A stretch of 64,000 nucleotides of DNA. It comes from Lentzea jiangxiensis (GTDB lineage Bacteria > Actinomycetota > Actinomycetes > Mycobacteriales > Pseudonocardiaceae). The notes below the pieces were generated by a model that had not been told where the DNA came from, made no database searches, and saw only the letters and a list, made by a program, of their open reading frames with translations. The DNA lies in assembly GCF_900104175.1 (NCBI RefSeq), contig NZ_FNIX01000013.1, positions 142,619 to 206,618 of the forward strand, read 5' to 3'. Shown one piece after another: positions 16,860 through 26,484 of the stretch; positions within the stretch are counted from its first letter, which is position 1, and every line of letters begins with the position of its first letter. The position numbers were made by a program, and so were the translations under genes.

Positions 16860-18029
16860 ATGACGCGAAAGATCCGGTTCCTGGCCGGTGCCGGCGTGGC
16901 GAGCCTCGCCCTGTCGGTTCTGATGGTTCCCAGCGCTTCCGCCGCCGAAGGCGAGGTGTTGTCCCTCGACGCCCCCGAGAAGATCACCGGCAGCTTCATC
17001 GTGAAGCTGAAGGAGGGCAAGGGCAACTCGCACGCCCTCGCCTCCCGCTTCGGCGCGAAGGTGGAGCGCGACTACACCAGCTTCGGCGGCTTCAACGTGA
17101 AGCTCACGGAGAAGCAGGCCAAGCGCCTCGCCGCCGACCCGTCCGTCGAGTTCGTCGAGGCCGACCAGGTCGTGCGCACGCAGGCGACGCAGACGAACCC
17201 GCCGTCGTGGGGTCTCGACCGCATCGACCAGCGCAACCTGCCGCTCAACAGCTCCTACAGCTACACCTCGACCGGCAGCGGCGTGACGGCGTACGTCATC
17301 GACACCGGTGTCCGCGTCAGCCACTCCACGTTCGGCGGCCGCGCCACCAACGGCCGTGACTTCGTGGACAACGACGCCGTCGCGCAGGACGGCAACGGCC
17401 ACGGCACGCACGTCGCCGGCACCATCGCGGGCGCGCAGTACGGCGTCGCCAAGAACGCGCGCATCGTCGCCGTCCGCGTGCTCGACAACAACGGTTCCGG
17501 CACCCTCGCCGGTGTCGCCGCGGGCATCGACTGGGTGGGCAACAACGCCGTCAAGCCGGCCGTCGCCAACCTGTCGCTCGGCGGCGGTGCCAACGCCACC
17601 CTCGACACGGCCGTCCGCAACGCCGTCGCCAAGGGCGTGACCTTCGCCGTCGCCGCCGGCAACTCGAACGCCAACGCCTCCGGCTTCTCCCCGGCCCGCG
17701 TGACCGAGGCGATCACCGTCGGCTCCACCGACCGCACCGACGCCCGCTCGTCGTTCTCGAACTACGGCTCGGTGCTCGACATCTTCGCCCCCGGCCGCGA
17801 CATCACCTCGTCGTGGCACACCTCCGACTCGGCCACCAGCACCATCTCCGGCACGTCGATGGCCACCCCGCACGTCGCGGGCGCGGCCGCCCGCTACCTC
17901 TCGACGAACCCGTCGGCCTCCCCGGCCGCGGTGGCCTCGTACCTGGTCGCGCAGTCGACGCCGTCGAAGGTGACGAACCCGGGCACCGGTTCGCCGAACC
18001 GCCTGCTGTACCTCGCGCCCACCGCGTGA
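16860..18029 (+). CDS. S8 family serine protease (aqualysin/proteinase K type)
   Basis: The protein is 389 aa and complete: signal peptide to about SASA (residue 29), I9 propeptide (residues about 40-110, GSFIVKLKEGKGNSHALA to VEFVEADQVV), then the catalytic domain. Asp is in YVIDTGVRVSH, His in NGHGTHVAG, oxyanion Asn in AAGNSNANA and Ser in GTSMATPHVAG; it ends LLYLAPTA. It is a secreted endopeptidase. About 65 bp encoding TQTNPPSWGLDRIDQRNLPL are identical to gene one at 14889, showing recent duplication or conversion. A strong terminator follows at 18044. Confidence 0.95.
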   Translation: MTRKIRFLAGAGVASLALSVLMVPSASAAEGEVLSLDAPEKITGSFIVKLKEGKGNSHALASRFGAKVERDYTSFGGFNVKLTEKQAKRLAADPSVEFVEADQVVRTQATQTNPPSWGLDRIDQRNLPLNSSYSYTSTGSGVTAYVIDTGVRVSHSTFGGRATNGRDFVDNDAVAQDGNGHGTHVAGTIAGAQYGVAKNARIVAVRVLDNNGSGTLAGVAAGIDWVGNNAVKPAVANLSLGGGANATLDTAVRNAVAKGVTFAVAAGNSNANASGFSPARVTEAITVGSTDRTDARSSFSNYGSVLDIFAPGRDITSSWHTSDSATSTISGTSMATPHVAGAAARYLSTNPSASPAAVASYLVAQSTPSKVTNPGTGSPNRLLYLAPTA

Positions 18030-18043
18030 AACCGCTCTGAGTG

Positions 18044-18073
18044 AAGGGCCGCGACCCCGGTCGCGGCCCTTTT
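18044..18073 (+). terminator. Rho-independent terminator after the S8 protease
   Basis: A 13-bp perfect stem, AAGGGCCGCGACC with GGTCGCGGCCCTT, has a 2-nt nominal loop and is followed by T residues (TTTTCC). It begins 15 bp after the protease stop and ends 16 bp before the next ATG (18089). Confidence 0.88.
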
Positions 18074-18088
18074 CCTATTCTGGGGTCC

Positions 18089-19120
18089 ATGGTGGAGGGT
18101 CTGAAGAGGATCGACTGGTACCGGTTGCGCAGCCACGACGGGTACGGCGACGACCTCCCCCGGCTGCTCAGGCAGGCCCGGACCTCGGTCGAGCCGCACG
18201 AGGAACTGGTGCGGCACCTGTGCGGCGACGAGTCCGAGGTGAGCGAGGCGACCGCGGCGGCGTGGCCGTTCCTGCTGGACCTCGTCGCCCACGACAACAC
18301 CCCCGGCCGCGAGTGGCTGCTGGAGAACGTGTGCGGCGCGATCGCGGTCGCCGGGGGCAGCGGCTCCGACGGCGTCCACCCGAGCTGGCCACCCGCCTGG
18401 GAGGCCTCGAAACCGGCGCTGCTGGCCCTGCTCGACCACAGCGCGGTGGCGGTGCGGCGGGGCGCGCTGTTCGTGCTGGGGCAGGGTCGTGGGGACAGCG
18501 CGCCGGTGCTGGCGGCCCTGGCGCCGCGGTGGGACGAGGAGACCGATCCCGCCACGCGGTTGTGCCTGGTGGTCGTCGCGACGGAGTTCGCGGGGCGGGG
18601 CGACGAGGCCGCGCTCTCGTGGTTGCGCGAGCTGGAGGTGCCGGACGACGAGCCGCTCGCGCGGATGCTCGTGTCGGCGGCGACCCGGCCGGACGCCGGG
18701 GTGGTCCTGCGCGGCCTGACCGGCGACCTCGGGCTGTTCCTGGAGACCGGTCAGTTCGAGATGGGCTACGACGAGGTGCTGGAGCACGTGCTCTGGCTGG
18801 TGCGGCCCCACGACTTCGAGGGCATGGACCTCGTGCTGGCGCTGGTGGACGTGCTGCCGTGGCGCACGGAGGCGCTCGACTACCTGAGGAGGCTCTTCGA
18901 GCGCGACACCGCGGACGTGGGCCTGGTCGTGCCGTACGTGCCGGTGTGGGCGGCCGATCCGGACGTGCGGCTGCGGGCCTTCGCGGTGTGGCTGGTCGGT
19001 GTGGCACGGGCTCGCCAGTACCGGCGCCTCGTCGAGGCGGCGGTGCACGACCACGCCGTGACCTCGCTGGGCCAGCGCGTCTCGTCCCTGGCCACGTCGG
19101 TGCTGCTGGACCTGCGGTGA
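18089..19120 (+). CDS. HEAT-repeat-like protein of unknown function
   Basis: The protein is 343 aa from ATG 18089, placed just after the terminator. It has repeated amphipathic helix pairs such as AAAWPFLLDLVAHDN, WEASKPALLALLDHSAVAVRRGALFVLGQG and LRAFAVWLVGVARARQYRR, typical of HEAT/ARM-like solenoids used for protein-protein contact. No catalytic motif or signal peptide is seen. The stop overlaps the start of a small related gene at 19117, and the two likely form one complex. Confidence 0.65.
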   Translation: MVEGLKRIDWYRLRSHDGYGDDLPRLLRQARTSVEPHEELVRHLCGDESEVSEATAAAWPFLLDLVAHDNTPGREWLLENVCGAIAVAGGSGSDGVHPSWPPAWEASKPALLALLDHSAVAVRRGALFVLGQGRGDSAPVLAALAPRWDEETDPATRLCLVVVATEFAGRGDEAALSWLRELEVPDDEPLARMLVSAATRPDAGVVLRGLTGDLGLFLETGQFEMGYDEVLEHVLWLVRPHDFEGMDLVLALVDVLPWRTEALDYLRRLFERDTADVGLVVPYVPVWAADPDVRLRAFAVWLVGVARARQYRRLVEAAVHDHAVTSLGQRVSSLATSVLLDLR

Positions 19121-19485
19121 GGCCTGTGCTGCAAGGACTCGACGACGTCGCGTGGCACGCGGTCGACCACGCCTACGGCCCCGCGCTGGACACGCCGGGC
19201 CACCTGCGGGCGCTGCTGTCCGACGACCCGGAGGTGGTCGCCGGGGCCATCGGCGACCTCGACCGGACGATCCACGAGGAGGGCGGGTTCGTGTGCCCGG
19301 CGGCCACGGCGGTGCTGCCGTTCCTCGCCGAGGTCGTGCCGCTGCTGCGGGAGGACCACCGGGCGGCGGTGCTCGACCTGGTCGCGCGGATCGCGGACGA
19401 CGGCGAGAACGCCGAGCAGGTCGACGACGGGTGGCACGCCGCGTGGGTGAAGGCGGAGCCGGTGCTGGGGAGATCATCCGGGTAG
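19117..19485 (+). CDS. Small HEAT-like protein, partner of the preceding gene
   Basis: The protein is 122 aa from GTG 19117, overlapping the previous TGA (GTGA). The core PAATAVLPFLAEVVPLLREDHRAAVLDLVARIADDGE resembles the first helix pair of the preceding protein, so it is a shorter paralogue. Many actinobacteria carry such 120-200-aa HEAT proteins of unknown role. It ends 84 bp before aspS. Confidence 0.62.
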   Translation: MRPVLQGLDDVAWHAVDHAYGPALDTPGHLRALLSDDPEVVAGAIGDLDRTIHEEGGFVCPAATAVLPFLAEVVPLLREDHRAAVLDLVARIADDGENAEQVDDGWHAAWVKAEPVLGRSSG

Positions 19486-19569
19486 CCGGAAAGCCCTGCG
19501 TGAGAATCTGTCGGTGGCTCCGGCTAGCCTTGACGGCAAAGCTGACTTCGTCTACAAGGAGCCACCACC

Positions 19570-21345
19570 GTGTTGCGCACGCACGAGGCCGGGTCACTCC
19601 GGGCCGAGCACGCCGGGCAGTCCGTCACCCTCACCGGGTGGGTCGCTCGCCGGCGGGATCACGGCGGTGTCATCTTCATCGACCTTCGCGACGCGTCCGG
19701 TGTCGCCCAGGTCGTGTTCCGCGAGGGCGAGATGGCCGAGCGCGCGCACCGGCTGCGCAGCGAGTACGTCATCAAGGTCACCGGAGAGGTGAGCAAGCGC
19801 CCCGAGGGCAGCGAGAACCCCGAGCTGCCGACCGGCGCCATCGAGGTCTACGTGAGCGACCTCGAGGTCCTCAACGAGGCCGCGCCGCTGCCGTTCCAGG
19901 TGGAGAGCGACGTCGAGCCGGGCGAGGAGGCCCGCCTCAAGCACCGCTACCTCGACCTGCGTCGCTCGACCCCGGCCAAGGCCATCCGCCTGCGCAGCGA
20001 GGTCAGCCGCATCGCCCGTGAGGTGCTGCACGCCGAGAAGTTCGTCGAGGTCGAGACGCCGACCCTGACCCGTTCCACGCCCGAGGGCGCACGCGACTTC
20101 CTGGTGCCGGCCCGGCTGCGCCCGGGTTCCTGGTACGCGCTGCCGCAGTCGCCGCAGCTGTTCAAGCAGCTGCTCATGGTCGGCGGCCTGGAGCGCTACT
20201 ACCAGATCGCGCGCTGCTACCGCGACGAGGACTTCCGCGCCGACCGCCAGCCGGAGTTCACCCAGCTCGACATCGAGATGAGCTTCGTCGAGCAGGACGA
20301 CGTGATCGGCCTGACCGAGAAGCTCCTCGCCGCGATCTGGAAGGAGACCAAGGGCGTCGAGCTGCCGCTGCCGTTCCGCCGGATCTCCTACGCCGACGCG
20401 ATGGCGAAGTACGGCTCGGACAAGCCGGACCTGCGCTTCGACCTCGAGCTCACCGACCTGACCGAGTACTTCAAGGACACGACGTTCCGCGTGTTCCAGG
20501 CGCCGTACGTCGGCGCCGTCGTCATGCCCGGTGGGGCCTCGCAGCCGCGCCGCACGCTCGACGCGTGGCAGGAGTTCGCCAAGCAGCGCGGTCACAAGGG
20601 TCTCGCGTACGTGCTGGTCCAGGAGGACGGCACGCTCGGCGGCCCGGTCGCGAAGAACCTGACCGACGCCGAGCGCGACGGTCTCGCCAAGGCCGTGAAC
20701 GCCAACCCCGGCGACTGCATCTTCTTCGGTGCCGGCGACCCGAGGGACGCGCGCGCCCTGCTCGGCGCCGCCCGCGTCGAGATCGCGCACCGCGTCGGCC
20801 TGGTCGACGAGAACGCGTGGGCGTTCGCGTGGGTCGTCGACTTCCCGATGTTCGAGTCGGTCGACAAGCTCGAGTCCGGTGACGTCGCGGTCGGCGGCAG
20901 CAACTGGACGGCGCTGCACCACGCGTTCACCTCGCCGACCCCGGAGTGGATCGACAACTTCGAGTCCGACCCGGGCAACGCGCTGGCCTACGCCTACGAC
21001 GTCATCCTCAACGGCAACGAGCTCGGTGGTGGCTCCATCCGCATCCACCGCGCGGACGTTCAGCAGCGCGCGTTCAACGTCATGGGCATCGGTGCCGAGG
21101 AGGCGCAGGAGAAGTTCGGCTTCCTGCTCGACGCGTTCAAGTACGGCGCCCCGCCCCACGGCGGCATCGCGCTCGGCTGGGACCGCCTCTGCATGCTGCT
21201 CGCGGGGGTCGACTCGATCCGCGAGGTCATCGCGTTCCCGAAGTCCGGCGGCGGCTACGACCCGCTGACCGCGGCCCCGGCGCCGATCACCGCGTTGCAG
21301 CGCAAGGAAGCCGGCGTCGACGCCAAGCCGGACCAGAAGGCGTAG
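19570..21345 (+). CDS. aspS: Aspartyl-tRNA synthetase
   Basis: The protein is 591 aa, the normal length of bacterial-type AspRS. The N-terminal anticodon OB-fold has VTLTGWVARRRDHGGVIFIDLRD. The class II motif 2 is RCYRDEDFRADRQPEFTQLDIEMSF. Motif 3 is GGIALGWDRLCML near residue 535, and the GAD insertion lies between. It charges tRNA-Asp. The GTG at 19570 gives the canonical LRTHEAGSLR start and has AAGGAG 8 nt upstream. The DUF389 gene starts at the last base of its stop codon. Confidence 0.97.
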   Translation: MLRTHEAGSLRAEHAGQSVTLTGWVARRRDHGGVIFIDLRDASGVAQVVFREGEMAERAHRLRSEYVIKVTGEVSKRPEGSENPELPTGAIEVYVSDLEVLNEAAPLPFQVESDVEPGEEARLKHRYLDLRRSTPAKAIRLRSEVSRIAREVLHAEKFVEVETPTLTRSTPEGARDFLVPARLRPGSWYALPQSPQLFKQLLMVGGLERYYQIARCYRDEDFRADRQPEFTQLDIEMSFVEQDDVIGLTEKLLAAIWKETKGVELPLPFRRISYADAMAKYGSDKPDLRFDLELTDLTEYFKDTTFRVFQAPYVGAVVMPGGASQPRRTLDAWQEFAKQRGHKGLAYVLVQEDGTLGGPVAKNLTDAERDGLAKAVNANPGDCIFFGAGDPRDARALLGAARVEIAHRVGLVDENAWAFAWVVDFPMFESVDKLESGDVAVGGSNWTALHHAFTSPTPEWIDNFESDPGNALAYAYDVILNGNELGGGSIRIHRADVQQRAFNVMGIGAEEAQEKFGFLLDAFKYGAPPHGGIALGWDRLCMLLAGVDSIREVIAFPKSGGGYDPLTAAPAPITALQRKEAGVDAKPDQKA

Positions 21346-22286
21346 TGCTGCGGCTGCGGGTGGTCTGCCCGGCAGACCAGACCGAGGCCGCTCTGGAAGT
21401 CCTCCGCGACCACGCGGGAGCCACCCACCTGGTGCTCCTGCGTGGTGCCGCGGTCGACCCCCAAGGCGACCTCATCACCGCCGACGTGGCCCGTGAGGCC
21501 GTCGACGAGGTTGTCGGCGCGCTGTGCGAGCTGCGGATCGACCGCTACGGCGGTATCACGATCGAGACGATCGACACCTCGCTGTCCGACGCCGCCGACC
21601 GCGCGCAGGAGGACGCGCCGGGCGACGGGTCGGACGCGATCGTGTGGGACGAGCTGATCGGGAAGACCGGCGAGGAGTCCAAGCCGAGCGTCACGTTCCA
21701 GGCGTTCCTCACCATCTCGTGCGTGCTCGCGGCGGTCGGCATCGCCACGAACTCGACGGTGACGCTGGTCGGCGCGATGGTCGTGGGGCCGGAGTTCGGT
21801 CCGCTCGCCGCGATCGCCGTCGGCCTGGTCGCGAAGCGCTGGGACCTGGTGCGCAGGGCCGCCGCGGCCCTCGCGATCGGCTTCCCGGTGGCGATCGTGA
21901 TCACCTCGGTGCTGACGTGGCTCGGTGCCCGGTTCGGGCTGCTGGACCGCGAGACGCTGCTGCACGGGACCGAGTCCGAGTTCATCTACCAGTTCGGCGT
22001 CTTCTCGCTGGTCGTGGCGCTGCTGGCGGGTGCGGCGGGCATGCTGTCGATGACGTCGGCGAAGTCCGCGGCGCTCGTCGGCGTGTTCATCTCGGTCACC
22101 ACCGTGCCCGCCGCCGGCTACGCCGCGCTGGCCGCGGTTCTCGGAGTGTGGGACAGGGTGGGGCCCGCCGTCGCCCAGCTGGGCATCAACTTGATCGGTA
22201 TTGTCATCGCCGCCGCGCTCGTGCTGTTGATCCGCAGGCGTGGGGCGGCGGAGGGTGTTTCCACACGTCCGCTGTCCAGGGGATGA
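21345..22286 (+). CDS. DUF389 domain membrane protein
   Basis: The protein is 313 aa from GTG 21345, overlapping the aspS stop by 1 bp (TAGTG). A soluble N-terminal region (about 110 aa, ferredoxin-like) is followed by about six membrane segments, with SVTFQAFLTISCVLAAVGIATNSTVTLVGAMVVGPEFGPLAAIA as the DUF389 core. The family occurs widely in bacteria, sometimes linked to stress or inositol metabolism, without a settled function. It is in the cytoplasmic membrane and co-transcribed with aspS by position. Confidence 0.82.
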   Translation: MLRLRVVCPADQTEAALEVLRDHAGATHLVLLRGAAVDPQGDLITADVAREAVDEVVGALCELRIDRYGGITIETIDTSLSDAADRAQEDAPGDGSDAIVWDELIGKTGEESKPSVTFQAFLTISCVLAAVGIATNSTVTLVGAMVVGPEFGPLAAIAVGLVAKRWDLVRRAAAALAIGFPVAIVITSVLTWLGARFGLLDRETLLHGTESEFIYQFGVFSLVVALLAGAAGMLSMTSAKSAALVGVFISVTTVPAAGYAALAAVLGVWDRVGPAVAQLGINLIGIVIAAALVLLIRRRGAAEGVSTRPLSRG

Positions 22287-22398
22287 TCACCGAGCAACCT
22301 CCGGGCAGCCCGAGCCGTTATCAACGAGTGGTGGCAGTCGCGGCCTCGCCCGATTAGCGTCGGTCGGGCTCAGGGGCTGGGGAGTAGGGTCGGAGGGG

Positions 22399-23580
22399 AT
22401 GAGCGTGGAGATCACCGCGGGCTCTCCCGAGACGACCTCACCTGAGATCGCCGAAGCCGTCGGGGCTGCCGAGCGGGTACTGACCAGGCGACTGGGCGCA
22501 CAGGTGCGCCTTGCGGACCCCGAGGCCCTCGGGGGTACAGGTCGTTCCGTCGTGATCCGTGTGAGAGTCGCCTCCTCGCCGTTCTCCATGCCGCGCACGC
22601 TGGTCGTGAAGCAGTACCCGGCCGCGAGCGGCGACCGCGACCCGTGGGCGCACGAGGCCGTCAGCCACCAGCTGCTCACCGCCCTCCCCGCCGAGGAACG
22701 GGCGACGCCGGAGCTGTTCGCGCACGACGCCAAGTTCCGACTCGTCGTGCTGGAAGACCTGGGCCGGGCGCCGCGTCTGTCGGAGAAGCTGCACGCCAAG
22801 GACGCGCGCGCTGCCGAACGAGGCCTGCTGTCGTGGGCACACGCCCTGGGTCGCCTGCACGCCACCACGGCCGGCCGTGACGCCGACTTCGACGCGTTGA
22901 TGCGCCGGGCGGGCGCGCAGTGCTGCCAGGACCCGATCGCGGTCGACGTGCACGCGGCGATCGCGGGCTTACCGGCCCTGCTCGAGACCACCCTGGGCGT
23001 GGCGACGTCCTCGCAGGCCACCGAGTTCGCCGCCCGGGCCGCGCGGGCGTTCAGCACCTCGCGGCGGCGCGCGTTCAGCCCGTCGACGTCCTGCCCGGAC
23101 AACCACCTGGTCACCTCGCGCGGCGTCCGGTTCGTCGACTTCGAGGGCGGCTGCGTCCGCGACATCGTGTTCGACGCGGCGGCGCTGCGCGTGCCGTTCC
23201 CGTCGTGCTGGTGCGGCTGGGGCCTGCCGCCGGGCATGTCCGAGGCCATGGTCGCCGCCTGGCGGGCCGAGGTCGGGTCGGTGTGGCCCGAGATGGACGA
23301 CGACGCGGTGCTCCTACCGCGCCTGCTGGAGGCCCAGCTGCTCTGGGTGTGGCTCGCGACGTGGCGGGCCCTGTCCAAGCCGATGCCGGTGGCCGCCCCG
23401 GTCGGCAACGCCCCGCCGCGCACCGTCGTGCTGGCCGGCCGGTGGGTCCGCCTGCGGTTCGACGCGCTGGTGCTGGGCGAGAAGACGGTCGCGTCGCACG
23501 CCGACGCGGTGATCGGCGCCCTGGCCGACCGCTACGGCTCCGAGGTGCTCGAACTCCCGCTTTACCCAGCATTTCGCTGA
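22399..23580 (+). CDS. Aminoglycoside phosphotransferase-like kinase-fold protein
   Basis: The protein is 393 aa from ATG 22399 with GGAGGGG immediately upstream. The fold is kinase-like: PRTLVVKQYP carries the ATP-binding Lys, LVVLEDLG the hinge, CPDNHLV the catalytic-loop Asn region and RFVDFEGG the metal-binding Asp. The usual HxD is replaced by CPD, as in many actinobacterial APH-like proteins of unknown substrate. Real resistance activity should not be assumed. It is followed 53 bp downstream by an SGNH hydrolase gene. Confidence 0.7.
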   Translation: MSVEITAGSPETTSPEIAEAVGAAERVLTRRLGAQVRLADPEALGGTGRSVVIRVRVASSPFSMPRTLVVKQYPAASGDRDPWAHEAVSHQLLTALPAEERATPELFAHDAKFRLVVLEDLGRAPRLSEKLHAKDARAAERGLLSWAHALGRLHATTAGRDADFDALMRRAGAQCCQDPIAVDVHAAIAGLPALLETTLGVATSSQATEFAARAARAFSTSRRRAFSPSTSCPDNHLVTSRGVRFVDFEGGCVRDIVFDAAALRVPFPSCWCGWGLPPGMSEAMVAAWRAEVGSVWPEMDDDAVLLPRLLEAQLLWVWLATWRALSKPMPVAAPVGNAPPRTVVLAGRWVRLRFDALVLGEKTVASHADAVIGALADRYGSEVLELPLYPAFR

Positions 23581-23633
23581 CCGGTTCCCGCACGGTCATT
23601 CCGGCATCACCGGGCGAGCCGAAGCTGGTCCGC

Positions 23634-24416
23634 GTGCTGGTGTTGCTCGGTGACTCCACAGCGGTCGGGATCGGCGACCTCGTTCCCGGTGGCTGGCGCG
23701 GCTTCGGCCCCCTGCTCTCCTCGGCGTTCGAGGACAACGGCTACCGCAACTTCGCCGTCTCCGGCGCACGCGTGGCCGACGTCCGGCACTCCCAGCTGCC
23801 GGAGGCGTTGCGCTGCGGCCCCACCGCCGCCGTGGTCATCGCGGGCGTCAACGACACGCTGCGGTCCGACTTCTCGGCCCGGCGGATGCACGAGGACCTC
23901 GACCACATCTGCCGCTCCCTGACCGCCGCGGGCGCCTCCGTGGTCACCGTGCGGTTCCACGACCAGGGCCGCGTGTTCAAGCTGCCGGGCAGGCTGCGGC
24001 GGGTGCTCAAGGACCGCATCGACGAGTACAACCGCGTGGTCGACGTCGTCGTGGCGCGGCACGGTGTGCGGTGCGTCGACCTGCACGCGCTGCCCGGCGC
24101 CTACGAGCTCGAGACGTGGGCGGTCGACCGCCTGCACCCGTCCGAACGCGGCCACCGGATGCTGGCGCGGGCGTTCGCGGCCGAGCTGCGGGCGGCTGGG
24201 CACCGGGTCGGGGACGTGGGCCTGGAGTGCTCGGGCGGGCGCGAGCTGACGGTGTGGCACCACGTGGCGTGGTTGGTGGTGAAGGGGATTCCGTGGCTGT
24301 GGCGCAGGGGTGCCGACCTGGTGCCGCTGCTGTGGGGTGACGAGGAGAGGGCGGAGCCGCCCGTGGCGGTGCCGGTGCCGGGGGACGTGCTGCCTGCCGA
24401 CACCGGCCTGGCGTAG
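23634..24416 (+). CDS. SGNH/GDSL-type esterase
   Basis: The protein is 260 aa from GTG 23634, chosen because the GDS block then lies at the N-terminus. Block I is VLLGDSTAVG (catalytic Ser), block II Gly is in AVSGARVADVR, block III is IAGVNDTLRSD and block V is WAVDRLHPSERGH (Asp and His). There is no signal peptide, so the enzyme is cytoplasmic. The C-terminal part is longer than usual, with WLVVKGIPWLWRRG perhaps peripheral to the membrane. The substrate is unknown. Confidence 0.85.
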   Translation: MLVLLGDSTAVGIGDLVPGGWRGFGPLLSSAFEDNGYRNFAVSGARVADVRHSQLPEALRCGPTAAVVIAGVNDTLRSDFSARRMHEDLDHICRSLTAAGASVVTVRFHDQGRVFKLPGRLRRVLKDRIDEYNRVVDVVVARHGVRCVDLHALPGAYELETWAVDRLHPSERGHRMLARAFAAELRAAGHRVGDVGLECSGGRELTVWHHVAWLVVKGIPWLWRRGADLVPLLWGDEERAEPPVAVPVPGDVLPADTGLA

Positions 24417-24733
24417 GGGACCCTCCCGGGGGCTCAGCCGGCCGTGCTCAGGTCGTAGAGCGTCCGGCCGCCCACCGTCGTCGCCTCCTGCCGTGAGACC
24501 GGCACGAGGACGTACGTCGTCGACGCCGACACCGTGGTGGAGGGCGTCGAGAAGGGTGAGACCGTCACCGTGATCGCCACCGCGGAAGACGGCCGGTCCG
24601 TGGCGTCCAGCGTGGTCGAAGCCGGTCAGCGGGTCCAGCGGGACGGGCAGGCCCCGCCAACGAGGTGATTTGGGGTCAAGTGTGAGCGGTTATGGTCGGG
24701 TGATCAGCCCGACCACAACCGGAGGTGAGCGTC
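24417..24733. other. Gene-free stretch with a possible coding remnant
   Basis: About 317 bp lack an intact gene. On the plus strand 24459-24668 is open and codon-biased (...TYVVDADTVVEGVEKGETV...) but has no start. On the minus strand the same region reads as an Ig/Fn3-like tail ending TVGGRTLYDLSTAG and a stop near 24434, also without a start. It is probably a remnant of an exported protein; the strand cannot be decided. The last 60 bp should hold the promoter of the 5'-nucleotidase gene. Confidence 0.35.
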
Positions 24734-26410
24734 GTGCGCACGTTCACCCTGACCGTGATGGGCTCGACGGACCTGCACGGCAACCTGTTCAACTGGGACT
24801 ACTACCTCGACCGCGAGTTCGACGACTTCGCGCACAACGACGTGGGGCTCGCGAAGATCTCCACGCTGGTGAACGACGTGCGGTCGTCCGTGGGGCGGCA
24901 TCGGACGTTGCTGCTCGACGCCGGTGACACCATCCAGGGCACTCCGCTCGCGTACTACTACGCGAAGGTCGAGCCCATCACGCGCGGTGCCCACGTCCAC
25001 CCGATGGCCGCCGCGATGAACGCCATCGGCTACACCGCCGCCGTTCTGGGCAACCACGAGTTCAACTACGGCCTGCCCGTGCTGCGGACCTTCGAGCGCC
25101 AGCTGGAGTTCCCGCTGCTGGCGGCCAACGCCGTGGACGTCACCACCGGGCTGCCCGCCTTCCAGCCGTACGTGGTGAAGACCGTGTGGCGCACGGGCGG
25201 ACCGCCGTTGCGGGTGGGGATCCTCGGTCTGACCAACCCCGGCATCGCCGTGTGGGACCGGGCGCACGTCGACGGCGTGCTGACGTTCCCCGGCCTGGTG
25301 GAGCAGGCGCTGCACTGGGTGCCGGAGATCCGGCGCAAGTCCGACCTCGTGGTCGTGGTGGCGCACTCCGGGGCCGACCTGTCGTCGTCGCTCGGCGACC
25401 AGGTGCCGTTCCCGGAGAACTGCGCCGAGCTGGTGGCGGAGACCGTGCCGGGCATCGACGCGATCCTCGTCGGGCACGCGCACGTGGAGATCCCCTCGCG
25501 GTTCGTGACGAACAAGGTCACCGGGCGGCCGGTGCTGCTGACGGAGCCGCTGTTCTCGGGCAAGCGGCTGTCGCTGATGGAGTTCGACCTGCGCCACGAC
25601 GGGCGCTGGGAACTCCAGGCGTCGCGGTCGTCGGTGCTGTCGTCGGCGACGGTGCAGGAAGACCCTCGGATCGTGCGACTCCTACGGCACGACCACGAGA
25701 AGGTCGTGTCGTACGTCAACGCGCGCGTTGGCACGTGTTCGGCGGCGATGTCGGCTTCGCGGGCCCGTTTCGAGGACACGCCCGCGTTGCGGTTCATCAA
25801 CCACGTGCAGGCGCTGGAGCTCGCGAAGTCCACGTCGCTGCCGGTGCTCTCGCTGTGCGCGCCCTTCAACCGCGCGGCGGCCATCCCGGCCGGGGACGTG
25901 TCCATCCGGGACGTCGCCGGGCTCTACATCTTCGACAACACGCTGGTCGGCGTGCGGCTGACCGGCGGGCAGCTGCGCGACTTCCTGGAGGAGTCGGCGC
26001 GGTACTTCCGGCAGGTGCCCCCCGGCGGCCCGTTCACCGCCGCCTCCGTCTCGGCCGACGTGCCGGACTACAACTTCGACATCGCCTACGGCCTGACCGC
26101 ACCGCTGACCTACGACATCGACATCGCCCGGCCCGCAGGCTCGCGGATCACCGGCCTCCGCTTCGGGGGCGAGCCCGTGGCGGACTCGGCGGAGTTCGCG
26201 GTGGCCGTCAACAACTACCGGCAGGCGGGGGGTGGCGACTTCCCGCACGTCGCCTCGGCTCCCGTGCTGCACAACCAGCAGCAGGAGATCCGCCAGCTGC
26301 TGATCGACTGGGTGAAGGCGGTGGGCGTGCTCGACCCGGCCGGCTTCACCGGCACCGACTGGCGCCTGGTGGCGGACGGCAGGCCCGTGGTGGTCTCCAC
26401 GAACGAGTGA
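24734..26410 (+). CDS. UshA-like bifunctional metallophosphatase / 5'-nucleotidase
   Basis: The protein is 558 aa. The GTG at 24734 is preferred because GGAGGTGA (24720-24727) is placed correctly for it; GTG 24725 lies inside that site. The N-terminal calcineurin-like phosphoesterase has STDLHGNLF, LLDAGDTIQGT, LGNHEFNYG, VVVVAHSGADLS and VGHAHVE as dinuclear metal ligands. The C-terminal 5'-nucleotidase domain has RFINHVQALELA, IRDVAGLYIFDN and AVAVNNYRQAGGGDFP. Unlike UshA there is no signal peptide, so it probably works in the cytoplasm on nucleotides or nucleotide diesters. Confidence 0.9.
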   Translation: MRTFTLTVMGSTDLHGNLFNWDYYLDREFDDFAHNDVGLAKISTLVNDVRSSVGRHRTLLLDAGDTIQGTPLAYYYAKVEPITRGAHVHPMAAAMNAIGYTAAVLGNHEFNYGLPVLRTFERQLEFPLLAANAVDVTTGLPAFQPYVVKTVWRTGGPPLRVGILGLTNPGIAVWDRAHVDGVLTFPGLVEQALHWVPEIRRKSDLVVVVAHSGADLSSSLGDQVPFPENCAELVAETVPGIDAILVGHAHVEIPSRFVTNKVTGRPVLLTEPLFSGKRLSLMEFDLRHDGRWELQASRSSVLSSATVQEDPRIVRLLRHDHEKVVSYVNARVGTCSAAMSASRARFEDTPALRFINHVQALELAKSTSLPVLSLCAPFNRAAAIPAGDVSIRDVAGLYIFDNTLVGVRLTGGQLRDFLEESARYFRQVPPGGPFTAASVSADVPDYNFDIAYGLTAPLTYDIDIARPAGSRITGLRFGGEPVADSAEFAVAVNNYRQAGGGDFPHVASAPVLHNQQQEIRQLLIDWVKAVGVLDPAGFTGTDWRLVADGRPVVVSTNE

Positions 26411-26484
26411 ATTCGACCACGATGACCTGCCTGTTCTGGTTCAGGTGGTGGCACGCGGTCGTCCGAATGGGATAGTTCAGGCGC

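Noticed and set aside
22399..23580. Aminoglycoside resistance gene
   Set aside because: It has the kinase-like fold but CPD replaces the HxD catalytic motif, and similar genes are common in actinomycetes without a resistance role.
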